Below are positions 51,901-60,347 of a stretch of 64,000 nucleotides of DNA, in pieces. The first letter of the stretch is position 1, and the number at the start of each line of letters is the position of its first letter. The notes beneath the pieces were generated by a model. That model ran no database searches. It saw nothing but the letters and a program-made list of their open reading frames with translations, and had not been told where the DNA came from. This stretch comes from Thermocoleostomius sinensis A174. GTDB taxonomy: Bacteria; Cyanobacteriota; Cyanobacteriia; Elainellales; Elainellaceae. Position numbers and translations under genes: made by a program. The stretch covers positions 5,371,026-5,435,025 of the forward strand of contig NZ_CP113797.1 of assembly GCF_026802175.1 (NCBI RefSeq), read 5' to 3'.

Positions 51901-53575
51901 TTCAGAAGAGACTAAATCGAATCTTGGTCATCGCATGGGAGATATGAAGGGTGAACTTGAACCTCCTGTGAATGACGTGACAGAAAACTTTATGGGTGCC
52001 GTGCAAGAGGTCTTCACAGGTAGTGGAGAAGGTTCATCGTTTGATACCTTGACGCAACTGTTTGGAAACGCCTGGGAGTCTATGAAGACTGCTATGAGGG
52101 AAGCCGGAACGCAGCTTGCTAACAGCATTTGTGAATTCATGATGCAGGATGAAGCTGAAAGCAAAATCGGAGACACCGTAGGTTGGCTGGCTGGAACGAT
52201 TGTCTTTGAAGTATTGCTGGCAGTTTTAACAATGGGTACTAGCGTGCCTGCACAAGGAGCGTTAGGAGTGCTGAAAGTGTTCGCTCGAATCCTGGATTGG
52301 ACGGGCGAGGCACTGGGCATGGCATTCCGGGCAATGAAACAGCTAGGTGGCTTTGTTCTCGATATTGTCAGGGGTGTTGGCAATTTCCTGAATAAAACAG
52401 ATGGACCCTTTGCCAGAGTGATGGATGCGCTAAGGCAAATTGGCGATACTCTTCAGCGATATGCCGATGAGCTTTTGGGATCGACTCCTCAAAGAGCACC
52501 TGGTCAACCTGCTGGGACGGGTACTGGAGGAACAACCACAACGGGCGGTGGAAGTGCTACCACAGGAACCGGAGGTCAAACCACTGAGCAGACCCTGACT
52601 ACCAACACACAGACACCATCAACAAGAGTAGAACCAGAAACCTCAGCTCCCAGAAATGCAGATGGAACAGCAGATATTCGTAACACTAAACCTGAACCCA
52701 CTCCTGCTCGTGAATCTAGCGTAGCCGAGAGCGGACGAGTTGAAAGTGATCAACTGAGCAGCCAACAACTAAGAAATGAAGTTGATTATGTTAGCGAGCA
52801 TCCAGAAATTATCAGTGGTAAATCACCGAATCGTAAAGCAGAAATTGGTAATCATGAATGGCAAGAAAATCCTGATGGAGCTTGGTGCCGCCATTCTGAA
52901 GAAGTTTGTCTAATCAGCGAAAGTGAAAATCCTGGTCAACTGTTTGATCCAGAAGCATCTGGTGACCCAATTACGGCTGGTGCTACACCCAGAAATCCAG
53001 TCGAACAAGATGCTGCTGAGGATTTTTATGGAGATTATGAGCTGATTAAATCCGAAGGACTTTATGGAGATATTGATTATTGGGACGCTCTTTTAGATGA
53101 TGCACGCCGTATGACAGGGGTTGATAGGACTGTAACTACTGTCCCCGAAAAGCGTCCTAGAGTCCAAGGTGGTACTGTTGCAGTGGGAAGTGTTGGTGGT
53201 TCTCCTGCGGTAGCGGAGGTAATTTTTGAAGGTCATTCAAGACAAGCACATCCAAATGGCATTTCCCACCACAGTCAAGTTCCTCAAGTATATAGCCCCT
53301 CTAACCCAAACCCTATAGCTCAGGATCATGCAGAGCAAGAACTTGTCAATTTTATGCATAATGCTCTTGGAGATCCTAACCAAGCTGGGATAATTAGATT
53401 ACATGTAGAATCTTCCCCATGCATCGGCAATTGTCGCGCAGGTTTGGGTCCAAAAGCTTCTGGAAACCCAGGTGTCCTCTCTGCATTTAGTAGGGACTAT
53501 CCTAACCTCACAATTTGTATAACAGTGAAAGACTCAGATGAAGTCTTACTTATCAGAAATGGCAGGAAGATCTAA
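48959..53575 (+). CDS. DUF4157 (eCIS core) cargo protein with C-terminal deaminase-like toxin module
   Basis: This protein has 1538 residues. The N-terminus is disordered and carries FNLADVPLRP (80-89). Residues about 110-300 are the DUF4157 eCIS core domain: VIQTKLTIGKPGDRYEQEAD, the first CxxCEEE, FGNDFSGVRVHTDSSAVQMN and the metallopeptidase-like HELTH (H285, E286, H289). A second CxxCEEE lies near 392-397. The long middle (about 420-1190) is amphipathic helices with hydrophobic stretches (VVMVAVALSPITWIAAAV; IVFEVLLAVLTMG) that could insert in membranes. A Gly/Thr-rich linker leads to a pretoxin-like segment (NPDGAWCRHSEE). The final 100 residues have H1457-A-E1459 and PC1488-x3-C1492, the pattern of zinc nucleic-acid/nucleotide deaminases. 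DUF4157 proteins are known eCIS effectors, while the deaminase activity is inferred. Confidence 0.88.
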   Translation: MSSKAQIPTKNTAYPTQENTRLKLESRPFGETAALSIAAGTLGSGTSGSAGIGGTSGGTAGDSTMPSIQTQQERRGRAGFNLADVPLRPTKPNSPIVTNRPTVQAKFEGIQRNVDESNDDPLKTFSVIQTKLTIGKPGDRYEQEADRTAARIMRMPDPQASEAIAPPQSAEPQIQRMCSKCEEEQEQPAVQRKEGDRSTSDPTTALESRLSNQSGKGQPLPDRVRSFMEPRFGNDFSGVRVHTDSSAVQMNKELGAQAFTHGNDIYFNAGKYNPRSSGGQELLAHELTHTVQQTGGVQFKPEANQVHSHIHTETPQIQQRQQPGAKAASNGANGSHFLWRMVQTKKNLHPMEETEESVETTEEPQAAPPPPDAPTDNGDGQPNENTPNIQAKCSQCEEETIQQDPITPIASGDETVQAAPEWMEATGEWLGDRGQDVVDSGQELLGDVADVGLNLVARLSPELADLIRQGPIEVLKETVGESIKDWFEGLLDELGISDIVDDFRSSFDNLFATVRLIMEGDPETCEAVADKLNSMTEFVRGVMDNPKIQALQDAFTQAGEIFQQILDVFVAPVFNTIMDLVGDAFQGITDFGRQIWEWSKPVRDFIGDAWNWVMEQLGIGGGDGDSEGGLINWVKDKASEAWEAIKETLGPVVEPIRNVVMVAVALSPITWIAAAVRYAPQVIEMVQWLWQNRNNPNIVESAHEEMGHTILPQLLSSLQGFGDGLQSAVDTLITEVTKISDGFISLVSSLTGLPLLNMIKGTMETISNSVRDFVTWSRDKFDSISKAVVEFAQKVQEKIRPWIEVLTSIGTAILNPGAIPGILLGWAWRKLPDCYKGPIIDFLLDTLIEILSGMPDFPFFGVLWPLIKEGVLGYLRGLRAQTTEVKVTISNKVAKIVSGSSVDFAVGFVKGFLRGLWQGLTDPFVLIYQIIQGFAGLVTWLNDAATQALNPQPEPQAASANTTNAGVTPETVASVEEPGAVSEETKSNLGHRMGDMKGELEPPVNDVTENFMGAVQEVFTGSGEGSSFDTLTQLFGNAWESMKTAMREAGTQLANSICEFMMQDEAESKIGDTVGWLAGTIVFEVLLAVLTMGTSVPAQGALGVLKVFARILDWTGEALGMAFRAMKQLGGFVLDIVRGVGNFLNKTDGPFARVMDALRQIGDTLQRYADELLGSTPQRAPGQPAGTGTGGTTTTGGGSATTGTGGQTTEQTLTTNTQTPSTRVEPETSAPRNADGTADIRNTKPEPTPARESSVAESGRVESDQLSSQQLRNEVDYVSEHPEIISGKSPNRKAEIGNHEWQENPDGAWCRHSEEVCLISESENPGQLFDPEASGDPITAGATPRNPVEQDAAEDFYGDYELIKSEGLYGDIDYWDALLDDARRMTGVDRTVTTVPEKRPRVQGGTVAVGSVGGSPAVAEVIFEGHSRQAHPNGISHHSQVPQVYSPSNPNPIAQDHAEQELVNFMHNALGDPNQAGIIRLHVESSPCIGNCRAGLGPKASGNPGVLSAFSRDYPNLTICITVKDSDEVLLIRNGRKI

Positions 53576-53590
53576 AAAAAAACACAATAA

Positions 53591-54370
53591 ATGCTTTATA
53601 AAGCAGATTTTGAATGCACAAATATGAGTTTCCAAGAAATCTATCACCTTTGGTTCAATCTTGAAAAGTTTTCGTGTTTTTTGATCGCTCAAGACCAGAT
53701 TCCAATGGAGGGGGATTATCAAATTTGCAATCTTCATGGCAATCAAAAGTCAGTTAACTTTAACACGATTACTTCTTTCCAAATTGCTGAGGAAAAAGCA
53801 AAGTCTTACATCAAAGCAGAACGCGATCGCGCTTGGCAAAATGCAAAAGAAGCGTTCCCCATTTTCACTAAGTTTGCAGCGGTGGCTCAAGGAAAACCCA
53901 ATGATTCCTCAGCTAACTCACCTGTTATTGATGCGATTGCATCTCTTCTTCTCATCACGCTAGAAGAACGCCAAAGTGATCCTGGTGCCCTCAAAGAAGG
54001 CTTAGGCAATCTCTTCAATGGCTTCCAGGACATTCTGCAAGGAGCCGTATCAGATGATCCGGAGCAGATTGAAATTGCCCGAAACCGAATGCGATCGCTC
54101 CGGCAGTATTTGGAAACTCAAGGCGTTACTGTCAGCAATGATTTTGAGGTCCTCCCCGACAAACTGCGCGATCGCTGTCAAACCGCCACATCTGATCCTG
54201 AACTCAAAGAAAAAGCCCAACAGTTTGTCGAAGCGACTGAAGAAGTCAAACAATCATTCACCAATCTACTGCAAACTCTCAAAACCGGAGTTGAAAAATT
54301 CAAGCAGGCGATCGATGAAATCAACGAGAAGGCAGAGGCTGAACAGGACGCAGAAGACCAGGATCACTGA
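53591..54370 (+). CDS. Candidate immunity or partner protein of the deaminase-like cargo
   Basis: This 259-residue protein is encoded 15 bases after the toxin-bearing gene. The first 65 residues form a small mixed domain (SFQEIYHLWFNLEKFSCFLIAQ). The rest is almost entirely helical and highly charged (EEKAKSYIKAERDRAWQNAKEAF, then a terminal coiled coil EEVKQSFTNLLQTLKTGVEKFKQAIDEIN in two parts). It has no signal peptide or span. The position directly behind a C-terminal toxin domain is the usual place for an immunity gene. A chaperone is equally possible. No family recognised. Confidence 0.65.
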   Translation: MLYKADFECTNMSFQEIYHLWFNLEKFSCFLIAQDQIPMEGDYQICNLHGNQKSVNFNTITSFQIAEEKAKSYIKAERDRAWQNAKEAFPIFTKFAAVAQGKPNDSSANSPVIDAIASLLLITLEERQSDPGALKEGLGNLFNGFQDILQGAVSDDPEQIEIARNRMRSLRQYLETQGVTVSNDFEVLPDKLRDRCQTATSDPELKEKAQQFVEATEEVKQSFTNLLQTLKTGVEKFKQAIDEINEKAEAEQDAEDQDH

Positions 54371-55286
54371 TTTGATGATGTAGAAAGAGTGCTACAAACC
54401 CAGTATTGACGTTGAAGGCGATCGGACTTCTATATCAGAATCAGAGTCAGTACCTCATCACCCTAAACGAGAATATGCCAGATAGAAAAGTGAATTCTGA
54501 AGTATCAGGATTCCAAGCCAGTTTCCAAAGATGCCAGGAAAAAATTAACCCCAAGCAAGCGAATCTGATGAATAGCTATAGCTGATCGCAAGACCTCATC
54601 ATCGCGCAAGTCATTATTCCCAGACACAATGACATCTGCCCTACCATCGATTGCAGTTGCCAGTACTGGCAGATCTCTTGGGTCGCGGCAGTTAGGAGGT
54701 ATATTAGCAGTACGATCGCCCCACCCCCTCAAGAACCAGACCCAGAGGGCGATCGGGCGTCTGCATCAAAAACAGAGTCAGTACAATGAAGTTAAATTCA
54801 ACCCATTGCAAGGAAAACTGCGTGCAGCCATTGATCAGGTCGCTGAGGAACAACAAATTGCCTATGCCTTTCCTGCACTGAAATGATGTAGTTTTGGCAA
54901 TCGTTCGTATCAATTGTAGGCAAGCAGTGCAGTGCCGAAATTCAGTGACGTTTCTAAGCTGAAATAGCGGAATTTACGTCTTAAAGGTTACGGCTTTCCA
55001 TACTAGAGAGCTATCTAAGAAAAGCTGAGCGGGCGTTAATCTAGCTAATAGTCTTAAGTGAATCGCTGTTCCTGCCGTCGTGGTTCGCCTACTGGAACCT
55101 GGAAACCCGATCGCAGTCGATGTATTTACTTCGAGCGAACTTTATCAAGCTAATGTCTAAACTGCCGCTGTGTGCTTTGGGGTTTCACCATTGCGCATCA
55201 TTCAGCGACGTTTAGGTTGGTTACGTTTTGCTGTCTTTGCTCTTTTAGCATTGGTCAGTTTGTATTCAATTGACATCAGGAGATCC
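54371..55286. other. Spacer with a decayed PIN-domain fragment
   Basis: Apart from the PIN-domain remnant at 54505-54732, this region holds only short broken frames. One around 54780-54886 reads PLQGKLRAAIDQVAEEQQIAY and another ends near 55160 with LLEPGNPIAVDVF, both without proper starts. It looks like a degraded boundary at the end of the injection-system locus. Confidence 0.45.
54505..54732 (-). pseudogene. PIN-domain (VapC-like) toxin remnant
   Basis: A 75-residue frame contains CRDPRDLPVLATAIDGRADV, then IVSGNNDL and IRLLGVNFFLASL. This is the C-terminal half of a PIN domain of the type whose members read NxxRDPxDNxxLxxAxxGxADxxVTGDxDLL...GIxIxxPxxFL. The N-terminal half with the first catalytic acid is missing, the usual GDxDLL is altered to GNNDLR, and no antitoxin gene adjoins it. 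It is best read as a decayed toxin gene. Confidence 0.6.
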
Positions 55287-55571
55287 ATGGTTATGTTTAC
55301 CCCCACTCACTTCCTAGTTTCGCGTTCCAGAAAAACTCCCGTTCAACTGATTCCATCTGCCAGCGGGTTCAAAATTTTAACTGAACCGGAATGGCAACAA
55401 GGCAAGGAACCCGCCTTTGAAATTCGCAGTCGTCAAGGGTTCTTCTGTCAGGGTGTATCAGTCGTCGGTTACCGCTTAGAGCCGATCGCCGTTGCAGTTA
55501 CCCCGACCCATACAACCGAAACGAACCCAGAGATTCAAGAAGCATCGCCGCTTATGCCGAAGTCGAGATAG
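55287..55571 (+). CDS. Conserved-looking cyanobacterial hypothetical protein (94 residues)
   Basis: A small soluble protein beginning MVMFTPTHFLVSRSRKTPVQL, with a compact middle (GFKILTEPEWQQGKEPAFEIR) and a strand-rich end (FFCQGVSVVGYRLEPIAVAV). A strong ribosome site (CAGGAG, 4 bases before ATG 55287) fixes this start over a longer frame from 55170. Its end overlaps the convergent gene by 20 bases. Function unknown. Confidence 0.7.
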   Translation: MVMFTPTHFLVSRSRKTPVQLIPSASGFKILTEPEWQQGKEPAFEIRSRQGFFCQGVSVVGYRLEPIAVAVTPTHTTETNPEIQEASPLMPKSR

Positions 55572-56232
55572 GTTTGGGATAGTGCACCATCCAGCTAATC
55601 GGATAGTTGCGAGTACCAAGATGAGACTGAAGGCGAGCAGAGGCTTCATGAACTTCCACTACTTCCCAGATTGCAATCAACTCAGCGCTCGTCAGTTTAG
55701 GGTTCGCCAACAAAACCACGGCATCTCCTACCTTTAGCAGGGGTTGATTGCAATCAGAGTGCTCTAGGGTGTGCCAACCCTGTAAAGCTCGGACATCTGT
55801 GGCAGGACTCGCGACGGCGGTTTGACGAATTTGCTTTAACTTGAGTTTGATGGTTTCTGGGGTGTGACTCCAGACTTGACGTTTTTGAGCGGTTGTCAAT
55901 GCTTCTAAGATAGTGAGTTCTTCAACGGTGGCGATCGTTGTCAAGATCTCTAATACCGTTGCCAAACTGGACTCATCTAACAGCAAATCTTGCGTGGTAT
56001 CTGCTGTCGAGATTGGGAATGGCTCGGTCTTTGGTGTCAGATGCGAGTCAGCCAGTAATTCTTCATCTCCCAGCAAATTGTTTTCGAGTTCCTCGTCCTC
56101 GACAAATTCCTCAGCCTCAGCCTCAGAATTGGATAGTGAGATCAGTTCGGTCGGGGTTGATTGATTGAATGGTCGAGACGATCGCCCCGCTTCGCGAACC
56201 AGGCTGGGCTGAATGATATTGAACCTTGGCAT
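55552..56232 (-). CDS. Hypothetical protein with acidic middle region
   Basis: This protein has 226 residues from ATG 56232. A basic start (MPRFNIIQPSLVREAGRSSR) is followed by a very acidic stretch (about 40-70, rich in Glu, Asp and Leu), a helical part (LATVLEILTTIATVEELTILEAL) and a C-terminal beta domain with a motif KVGDAVVLLANPKLTSAELIAIWEV that looks like a small SH3/KOW-like fold. The family is not recognised. A longer frame from 56256 lacks support. It ends in a 20-base convergent overlap with the neighbour. Confidence 0.65.
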   Translation of the reverse strand: MPRFNIIQPSLVREAGRSSRPFNQSTPTELISLSNSEAEAEEFVEDEELENNLLGDEELLADSHLTPKTEPFPISTADTTQDLLLDESSLATVLEILTTIATVEELTILEALTTAQKRQVWSHTPETIKLKLKQIRQTAVASPATDVRALQGWHTLEHSDCNQPLLKVGDAVVLLANPKLTSAELIAIWEVVEVHEASARLQSHLGTRNYPISWMVHYPKPISTSA

Positions 56233-56330
56233 AGTCCAGATCACGGCAAAAAGCACAATAACATCGAGATGCTTTCTCTATCCTGACATTTCTTTTTAGA
56301 AATAGTAATTTTGTACTAGTAATTTTGTAC

Positions 56331-57257
56331 TTACTTGGGTGATTGGGGCGATCGAGGTGAAAAATTCTTCGATGCTTCCTGCTCTACAATGCCCTGCATT
56401 CCCCAGAATCCTAAGTTTTGATCAATGGTAATCTGTGTACCAATAGCGGGTTCCTGCTGTTGCCAGGCGTCAAACAGGCGATGGCTGTCTCCTCCAGTCA
56501 GCAGGATGGCACTAGTTGGATAGTCCTGCTGCCACACTTGGACAAAATCACGCAGTCCTGCGATCAGGGTATACATCACACCGCTGAGCATGGCATCGGG
56601 CGTATTCGTGGCCCAACGAGGAATAGCGGCTGGGTTGAAGGTACCTAGTTGATCTTGTAGCGCCGGCAAGGCAGCCGTTTGTTGAGTCAGCGATCGCAAC
56701 TGAAGCCCCAATCCCGGTAAAATGGCTCCGCCAATTAGGTTGGCATGGGCATCGGCAGCGGTCAAGGTCAGCGCGGTTCCCGCATCAATGACAAGGGCGG
56801 GTAGTCCATACCGGATAGCGGCTCCCCATAGGGACAGAGCGCGATCGATGCCAAACGTAGGGTAGAGATGGTGCAGCGGGATGTGATCAAGTGTTAGTTG
56901 ATGGATCTCAACCGAATGTGACTCAGCATGATGCAGCCAATGTTGAGTTTGCACTGGCACTACAGACGCCATCCACAACGGCAACGGAGCATCGATCGAC
57001 GGGGTGATTGAAGACCATGGGTGAGCTTCAGTACCGCTGGTTTGAGAGGTAATCGACGATGCCTGAATGAACTGAAAACAGCAGTTAAAATCAAAGCGGT
57101 GTTTTATCAAGCAAGCAACCGCTTTAGCCGATAGATGGGGTGTATTCCAGGTTTGTTGAAGACAAGTTTGTTGAACTAGGGAGTGGTCAAACCATGCCCA
57201 ATGCAAGTGGGAATTTCCGATTATTAACGCTAGCCAATCCCTTGCAAGCTCTGTCAT
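56331..57257 (-). CDS. coaX: Type III pantothenate kinase
   Basis: CoaX phosphorylates pantothenate in the first step of coenzyme A synthesis. The 308-residue protein has the type III pattern: an ASKHA phosphate-1 region LALIIGNSHLHWAWF, GIDRALSLWGA, the key VIDAGTALTLTAAD and GGAILPGLGLQLRSLTQQTAALP. TTGGDSHRL follows near the end. The N-terminal motif has GNS where many members have GNT/GNS. It diverges from the debranching-enzyme gene. Confidence 0.88.
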   Translation of the reverse strand: MTELARDWLALIIGNSHLHWAWFDHSLVQQTCLQQTWNTPHLSAKAVACLIKHRFDFNCCFQFIQASSITSQTSGTEAHPWSSITPSIDAPLPLWMASVVPVQTQHWLHHAESHSVEIHQLTLDHIPLHHLYPTFGIDRALSLWGAAIRYGLPALVIDAGTALTLTAADAHANLIGGAILPGLGLQLRSLTQQTAALPALQDQLGTFNPAAIPRWATNTPDAMLSGVMYTLIAGLRDFVQVWQQDYPTSAILLTGGDSHRLFDAWQQQEPAIGTQITIDQNLGFWGMQGIVEQEASKNFSPRSPQSPK

Positions 57258-57344
57258 GAGAACCGTTCATTATTTCTTAAGCATATTCTCAGTATTGCAG
57301 GAGATTCAGGCTCCATACTCGTTGAAGGTGGAAAAACAACACTT

Positions 57345-59390
57345 ATGAAGATTGGATTCGGTCGAGAAGTTTGCGGCAATCTGGAAACCGCCGCCTCGCG
57401 AGAGTGGCTGGTGACGAATGGTATTGGAGGGTATGCCTGTGGAACAGTGGCCGGCGTGCTAACTCGGCGCTATCATGGCTTGTTGGTGGCCGCCCTAGAC
57501 CCGCCGTTGGGGCGAACCTTGTTGCTGACCAAACTAGAGGAGGTGGTGCACTATCATCATCAGGTTTATTCATTGAGCACCGATCGCTGGACAGATAACA
57601 GCATTGACCCGGCTGGGTATCGCTACATTGAACGGTTTTCTTTGAATGGCACCATTCCCACCTGGCGGTTTGCCTGTGGCGATGCCCTGCTAGAAAAGCG
57701 GGTCTGGATGCAGCAAGGAGCAAACACGACGTATGTTCAGTACACGTTGCAGCGGGCAACTCAGCCCTTAGCGTTGATGATGAAGGCGTTGGTCAACTAT
57801 CGCGATCATCATGGCGGCATTCGTAGTTGGGGTTGGCAAATGCAGGTCGATCGGCTGGAACAGGGTGTGGGAGTGACGGCCAGCGACCATGCCACACCAT
57901 TTTATTTGTTGAGCGATCGGGCCGATGTGCTGCTCACTCATGATTGGTACTACGGGTTTGATCTAGCAGCCGAGCGCTATCGTGGACTGAGCGATCGAGA
58001 AGACCATCTGCACGTGGCCACCTTTCACCTGACGCTGTTGCCCGGCGAAACCGTAACGATTGTAGCCAGTACTGAGCCAACCCCCAACTTAAATGGAGCC
58101 ACCGCCCTGAAGCAGCGCCAAGCCTATGAACAAAAGCTGCTCAACCTTTGGAAAACCGATCGCCCGGATGTTAACCGCGATGCCTCGCATTGGATTAGCC
58201 AGCTTGTATTTGCCGCCGATCAGTTTATTGTCAACCGAGCAGTGAATTTTCTAGAGAATTTTCCAGAGGCAGAGGCGGGAGATATAGCCAATTCGCTTGA
58301 GGCAACGTCTCCTCCGCTGCTCAACGGCAAAACGATTTTGGCGGGCTATCCTTGGTTTAGCGACTGGGGACGTGACACCATGATCAGCCTGCCGGGGCTG
58401 ACGTTAGCAACGGGGCGATCGGAAGTGGCGCGGCTAATTTTGCGCACCTTTGCTCACTATGTTGATCAAGGCATGTTGCCCAATCGCTTTCCCGACGAAG
58501 GAGAAGAGCCAGAATATAACACCGTTGATGCCACGTTGTGGTACTTTGAGGCCATTCTTCAGTACTATCGCCTGACACAGGATGATGATCTGTTGATGGA
58601 ATTGTTTCCGGTACTAGCAGATATTATTCATTGGCACTGTCGCGGCACCCGCTATAACATTCACCTCGATCCCACCGATGGGTTACTCTATGCTGGAGAA
58701 GCCGGATCGCAATTGACCTGGATGGATGCCAAGGTTGGGGACTGGGTAGTAACACCGCGTATTGGGAAGCCGATCGAAGTCAATGCCCTTTGGTACAATG
58801 CTCTGCGCACCATGGCCAAGATTGCCCGGCAGTTGGGCAAACCGCATCAAGAGTATGAAGCCATTGCCGATCGGACGTTGGCGCGGTTTTCGCGGTTTTG
58901 GAATACCGAATTGGGTTATTGCTATGATGTGCTGGATGGGCCAGACGGCCATGACAGTGCATTGCGCCCTAACCAAATTTTTGCCGTATCGCTGAGCGAA
59001 AGCCCCCTCACAGTTACTCAGCAGAAAGCTGTTGTTGATGTATGCGGTCGATCGCTGTTAACATCTCATGGGTTGCGATCGTTGGCCACCGATCATCCGC
59101 ATTACCAGGGTCAATACGGCGGTACACCACTGCAACGCGATGGAGCCTATCACCAAGGCACGGTATGGGGCTGGTTGATCGGCCCGTTTGTGGTAGCCCA
59201 TCTGCGGGTTTATAGTGATGCGGAACAAGCCAGACAGTTTTTGCAGCCGATGGCGGATCACTTGGTGGCCCACGGGGTTGGGTCTTTAAGCGAAATTTTT
59301 GATGGGGATGCCCCCATGACGCCGAGGGGCTGCTTTGCCCAAGCTTGGACGGTAGCCGAAGTGCTGCGAGCCTGGATGGTGACCGAATGA
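57345..59390 (+). CDS. Glycogen debranching enzyme-like amylo-alpha-1,6-glucosidase
   Basis: This 681-residue protein resembles the archaeal/bacterial-type debranching enzymes. The N-terminal domain begins EWLVTNGIGGYACGTVAGVLTRRYHGLL in family style (EWLxTNxxGGYAxGT). The C-terminal (alpha/alpha)6 barrel (GH133 type) contains AGYPWFSDWGRDTMISLPGL, PNRFPDEGEEPEYNTVDATLW and GAYHQGTVWGWLIGPFV. It removes alpha-1,6 branches of storage glucan or acts on related glucosides in the cytoplasm. The acidic residues in WGRD and the DEG/DAT segments are the expected active-site region. It is complete and stands alone. Confidence 0.9.
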   Translation: MKIGFGREVCGNLETAASREWLVTNGIGGYACGTVAGVLTRRYHGLLVAALDPPLGRTLLLTKLEEVVHYHHQVYSLSTDRWTDNSIDPAGYRYIERFSLNGTIPTWRFACGDALLEKRVWMQQGANTTYVQYTLQRATQPLALMMKALVNYRDHHGGIRSWGWQMQVDRLEQGVGVTASDHATPFYLLSDRADVLLTHDWYYGFDLAAERYRGLSDREDHLHVATFHLTLLPGETVTIVASTEPTPNLNGATALKQRQAYEQKLLNLWKTDRPDVNRDASHWISQLVFAADQFIVNRAVNFLENFPEAEAGDIANSLEATSPPLLNGKTILAGYPWFSDWGRDTMISLPGLTLATGRSEVARLILRTFAHYVDQGMLPNRFPDEGEEPEYNTVDATLWYFEAILQYYRLTQDDDLLMELFPVLADIIHWHCRGTRYNIHLDPTDGLLYAGEAGSQLTWMDAKVGDWVVTPRIGKPIEVNALWYNALRTMAKIARQLGKPHQEYEAIADRTLARFSRFWNTELGYCYDVLDGPDGHDSALRPNQIFAVSLSESPLTVTQQKAVVDVCGRSLLTSHGLRSLATDHPHYQGQYGGTPLQRDGAYHQGTVWGWLIGPFVVAHLRVYSDAEQARQFLQPMADHLVAHGVGSLSEIFDGDAPMTPRGCFAQAWTVAEVLRAWMVTE

Positions 59391-59534
59391 CGATCGGTTG
59401 TTATCTATTCAATCCAAAGGCAAAAAACCATAGAGACACGCAAACAATCTTATAGAATGTAGAACGACTGTAAAAATTTCAGCATTCATTTTTATTCTTC
59501 ATTTTCATTATTCATTAGCAGGTGTGAATTCCTT

Positions 59535-60284
59535 GTGAAACTGTTTGTCTTCCACACGCCAGAATTGACGCCAGCGGAGCCAACTCCTGACTGTGCCATT
59601 GCGATCGATGTTTTGCGAGCGACCACCACAATGGCAACAGCCCTCAACGCCGGGGCGGAAGCAGTACAAGTCTTTAGCAGTATTGATGAGTTAATGCAGG
59701 TGAGTGAAGCTTGGCTACCGGAAAAACGGCTGCGGGCGGGTGAACGCGGTGGAGCAAAAGTGCCAGGTTGCGACTTGGGTAACTCGCCGTTAGACTGTAC
59801 GCCAGAGGTGGTAGGAGGGCGGCGGCTGTTTATCAGCACAACCAACGGCACTCGCTGTTTAGAGCGCGTTCAACACGCTACCACGGTTTTGACAGGTGCT
59901 TTAATTAATCGATCAGCGGTGGTCAGCTACCTGTTGCAACATCAACCCGAACTGGTCTGGATGGTGGGGTCGGGCTGGGAAGGTAGTTTTTCCCTTGAAG
60001 ATACGGTTTGTGCCGGAGCCATTCTGTACAGCCTTAGCCAACAGCTTGCTGCATCTGGGCAATCCTTAGAAGCGATAGCCGGCAATGATGAAGTGTTTGG
60101 GGCGATCGCGCTTTATACCCAATGGCAAGATCAGCTATTGCAACTGTTGCACCACGCTAGCCATGGTCAACGTCTGTTGCGCTTGAATGGCCACGCTGAT
60201 TTAGAATACTGCGCCCAAACCGATATCTTGAATATCCTTCCCATTCAGAAAGAACCCGGTGTTCTGATTAAACAAACCCTTTAG
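59535..60284 (+). CDS. comB: 2-phosphosulfolactate phosphatase family protein ComB
   Basis: The 249-residue protein matches the ComB family: [52 protein letters not shown] and [19 protein letters not shown]. In methanogens ComB dephosphorylates 2-phosphosulfolactate in coenzyme M synthesis. Cyanobacteria carry homologues whose real substrate is unclear. The start is GTG 59535, before [10 protein letters not shown], and no earlier in-frame start is usable. About 145 AT-rich bases separate it from the upstream gene. Confidence 0.88.
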   Translation: MKLFVFHTPELTPAEPTPDCAIAIDVLRATTTMATALNAGAEAVQVFSSIDELMQVSEAWLPEKRLRAGERGGAKVPGCDLGNSPLDCTPEVVGGRRLFISTTNGTRCLERVQHATTVLTGALINRSAVVSYLLQHQPELVWMVGSGWEGSFSLEDTVCAGAILYSLSQQLAASGQSLEAIAGNDEVFGAIALYTQWQDQLLQLLHHASHGQRLLRLNGHADLEYCAQTDILNILPIQKEPGVLIKQTL

Positions 60285-60347
60285 CCGACAAGTCTGTCTG
60301 ACGAGTCTGTCTATAGCTGCACATTAGACATGCACAAAGAACGTCTG

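Noticed and set aside
54780-54886. Fragment reading PLQGKLRAAIDQVAEEQQIAY
   Set aside because: It resembles a helical chaperone tail (OmpH-like) only loosely, and there is no start or full domain; too little to call a gene or pseudogene.
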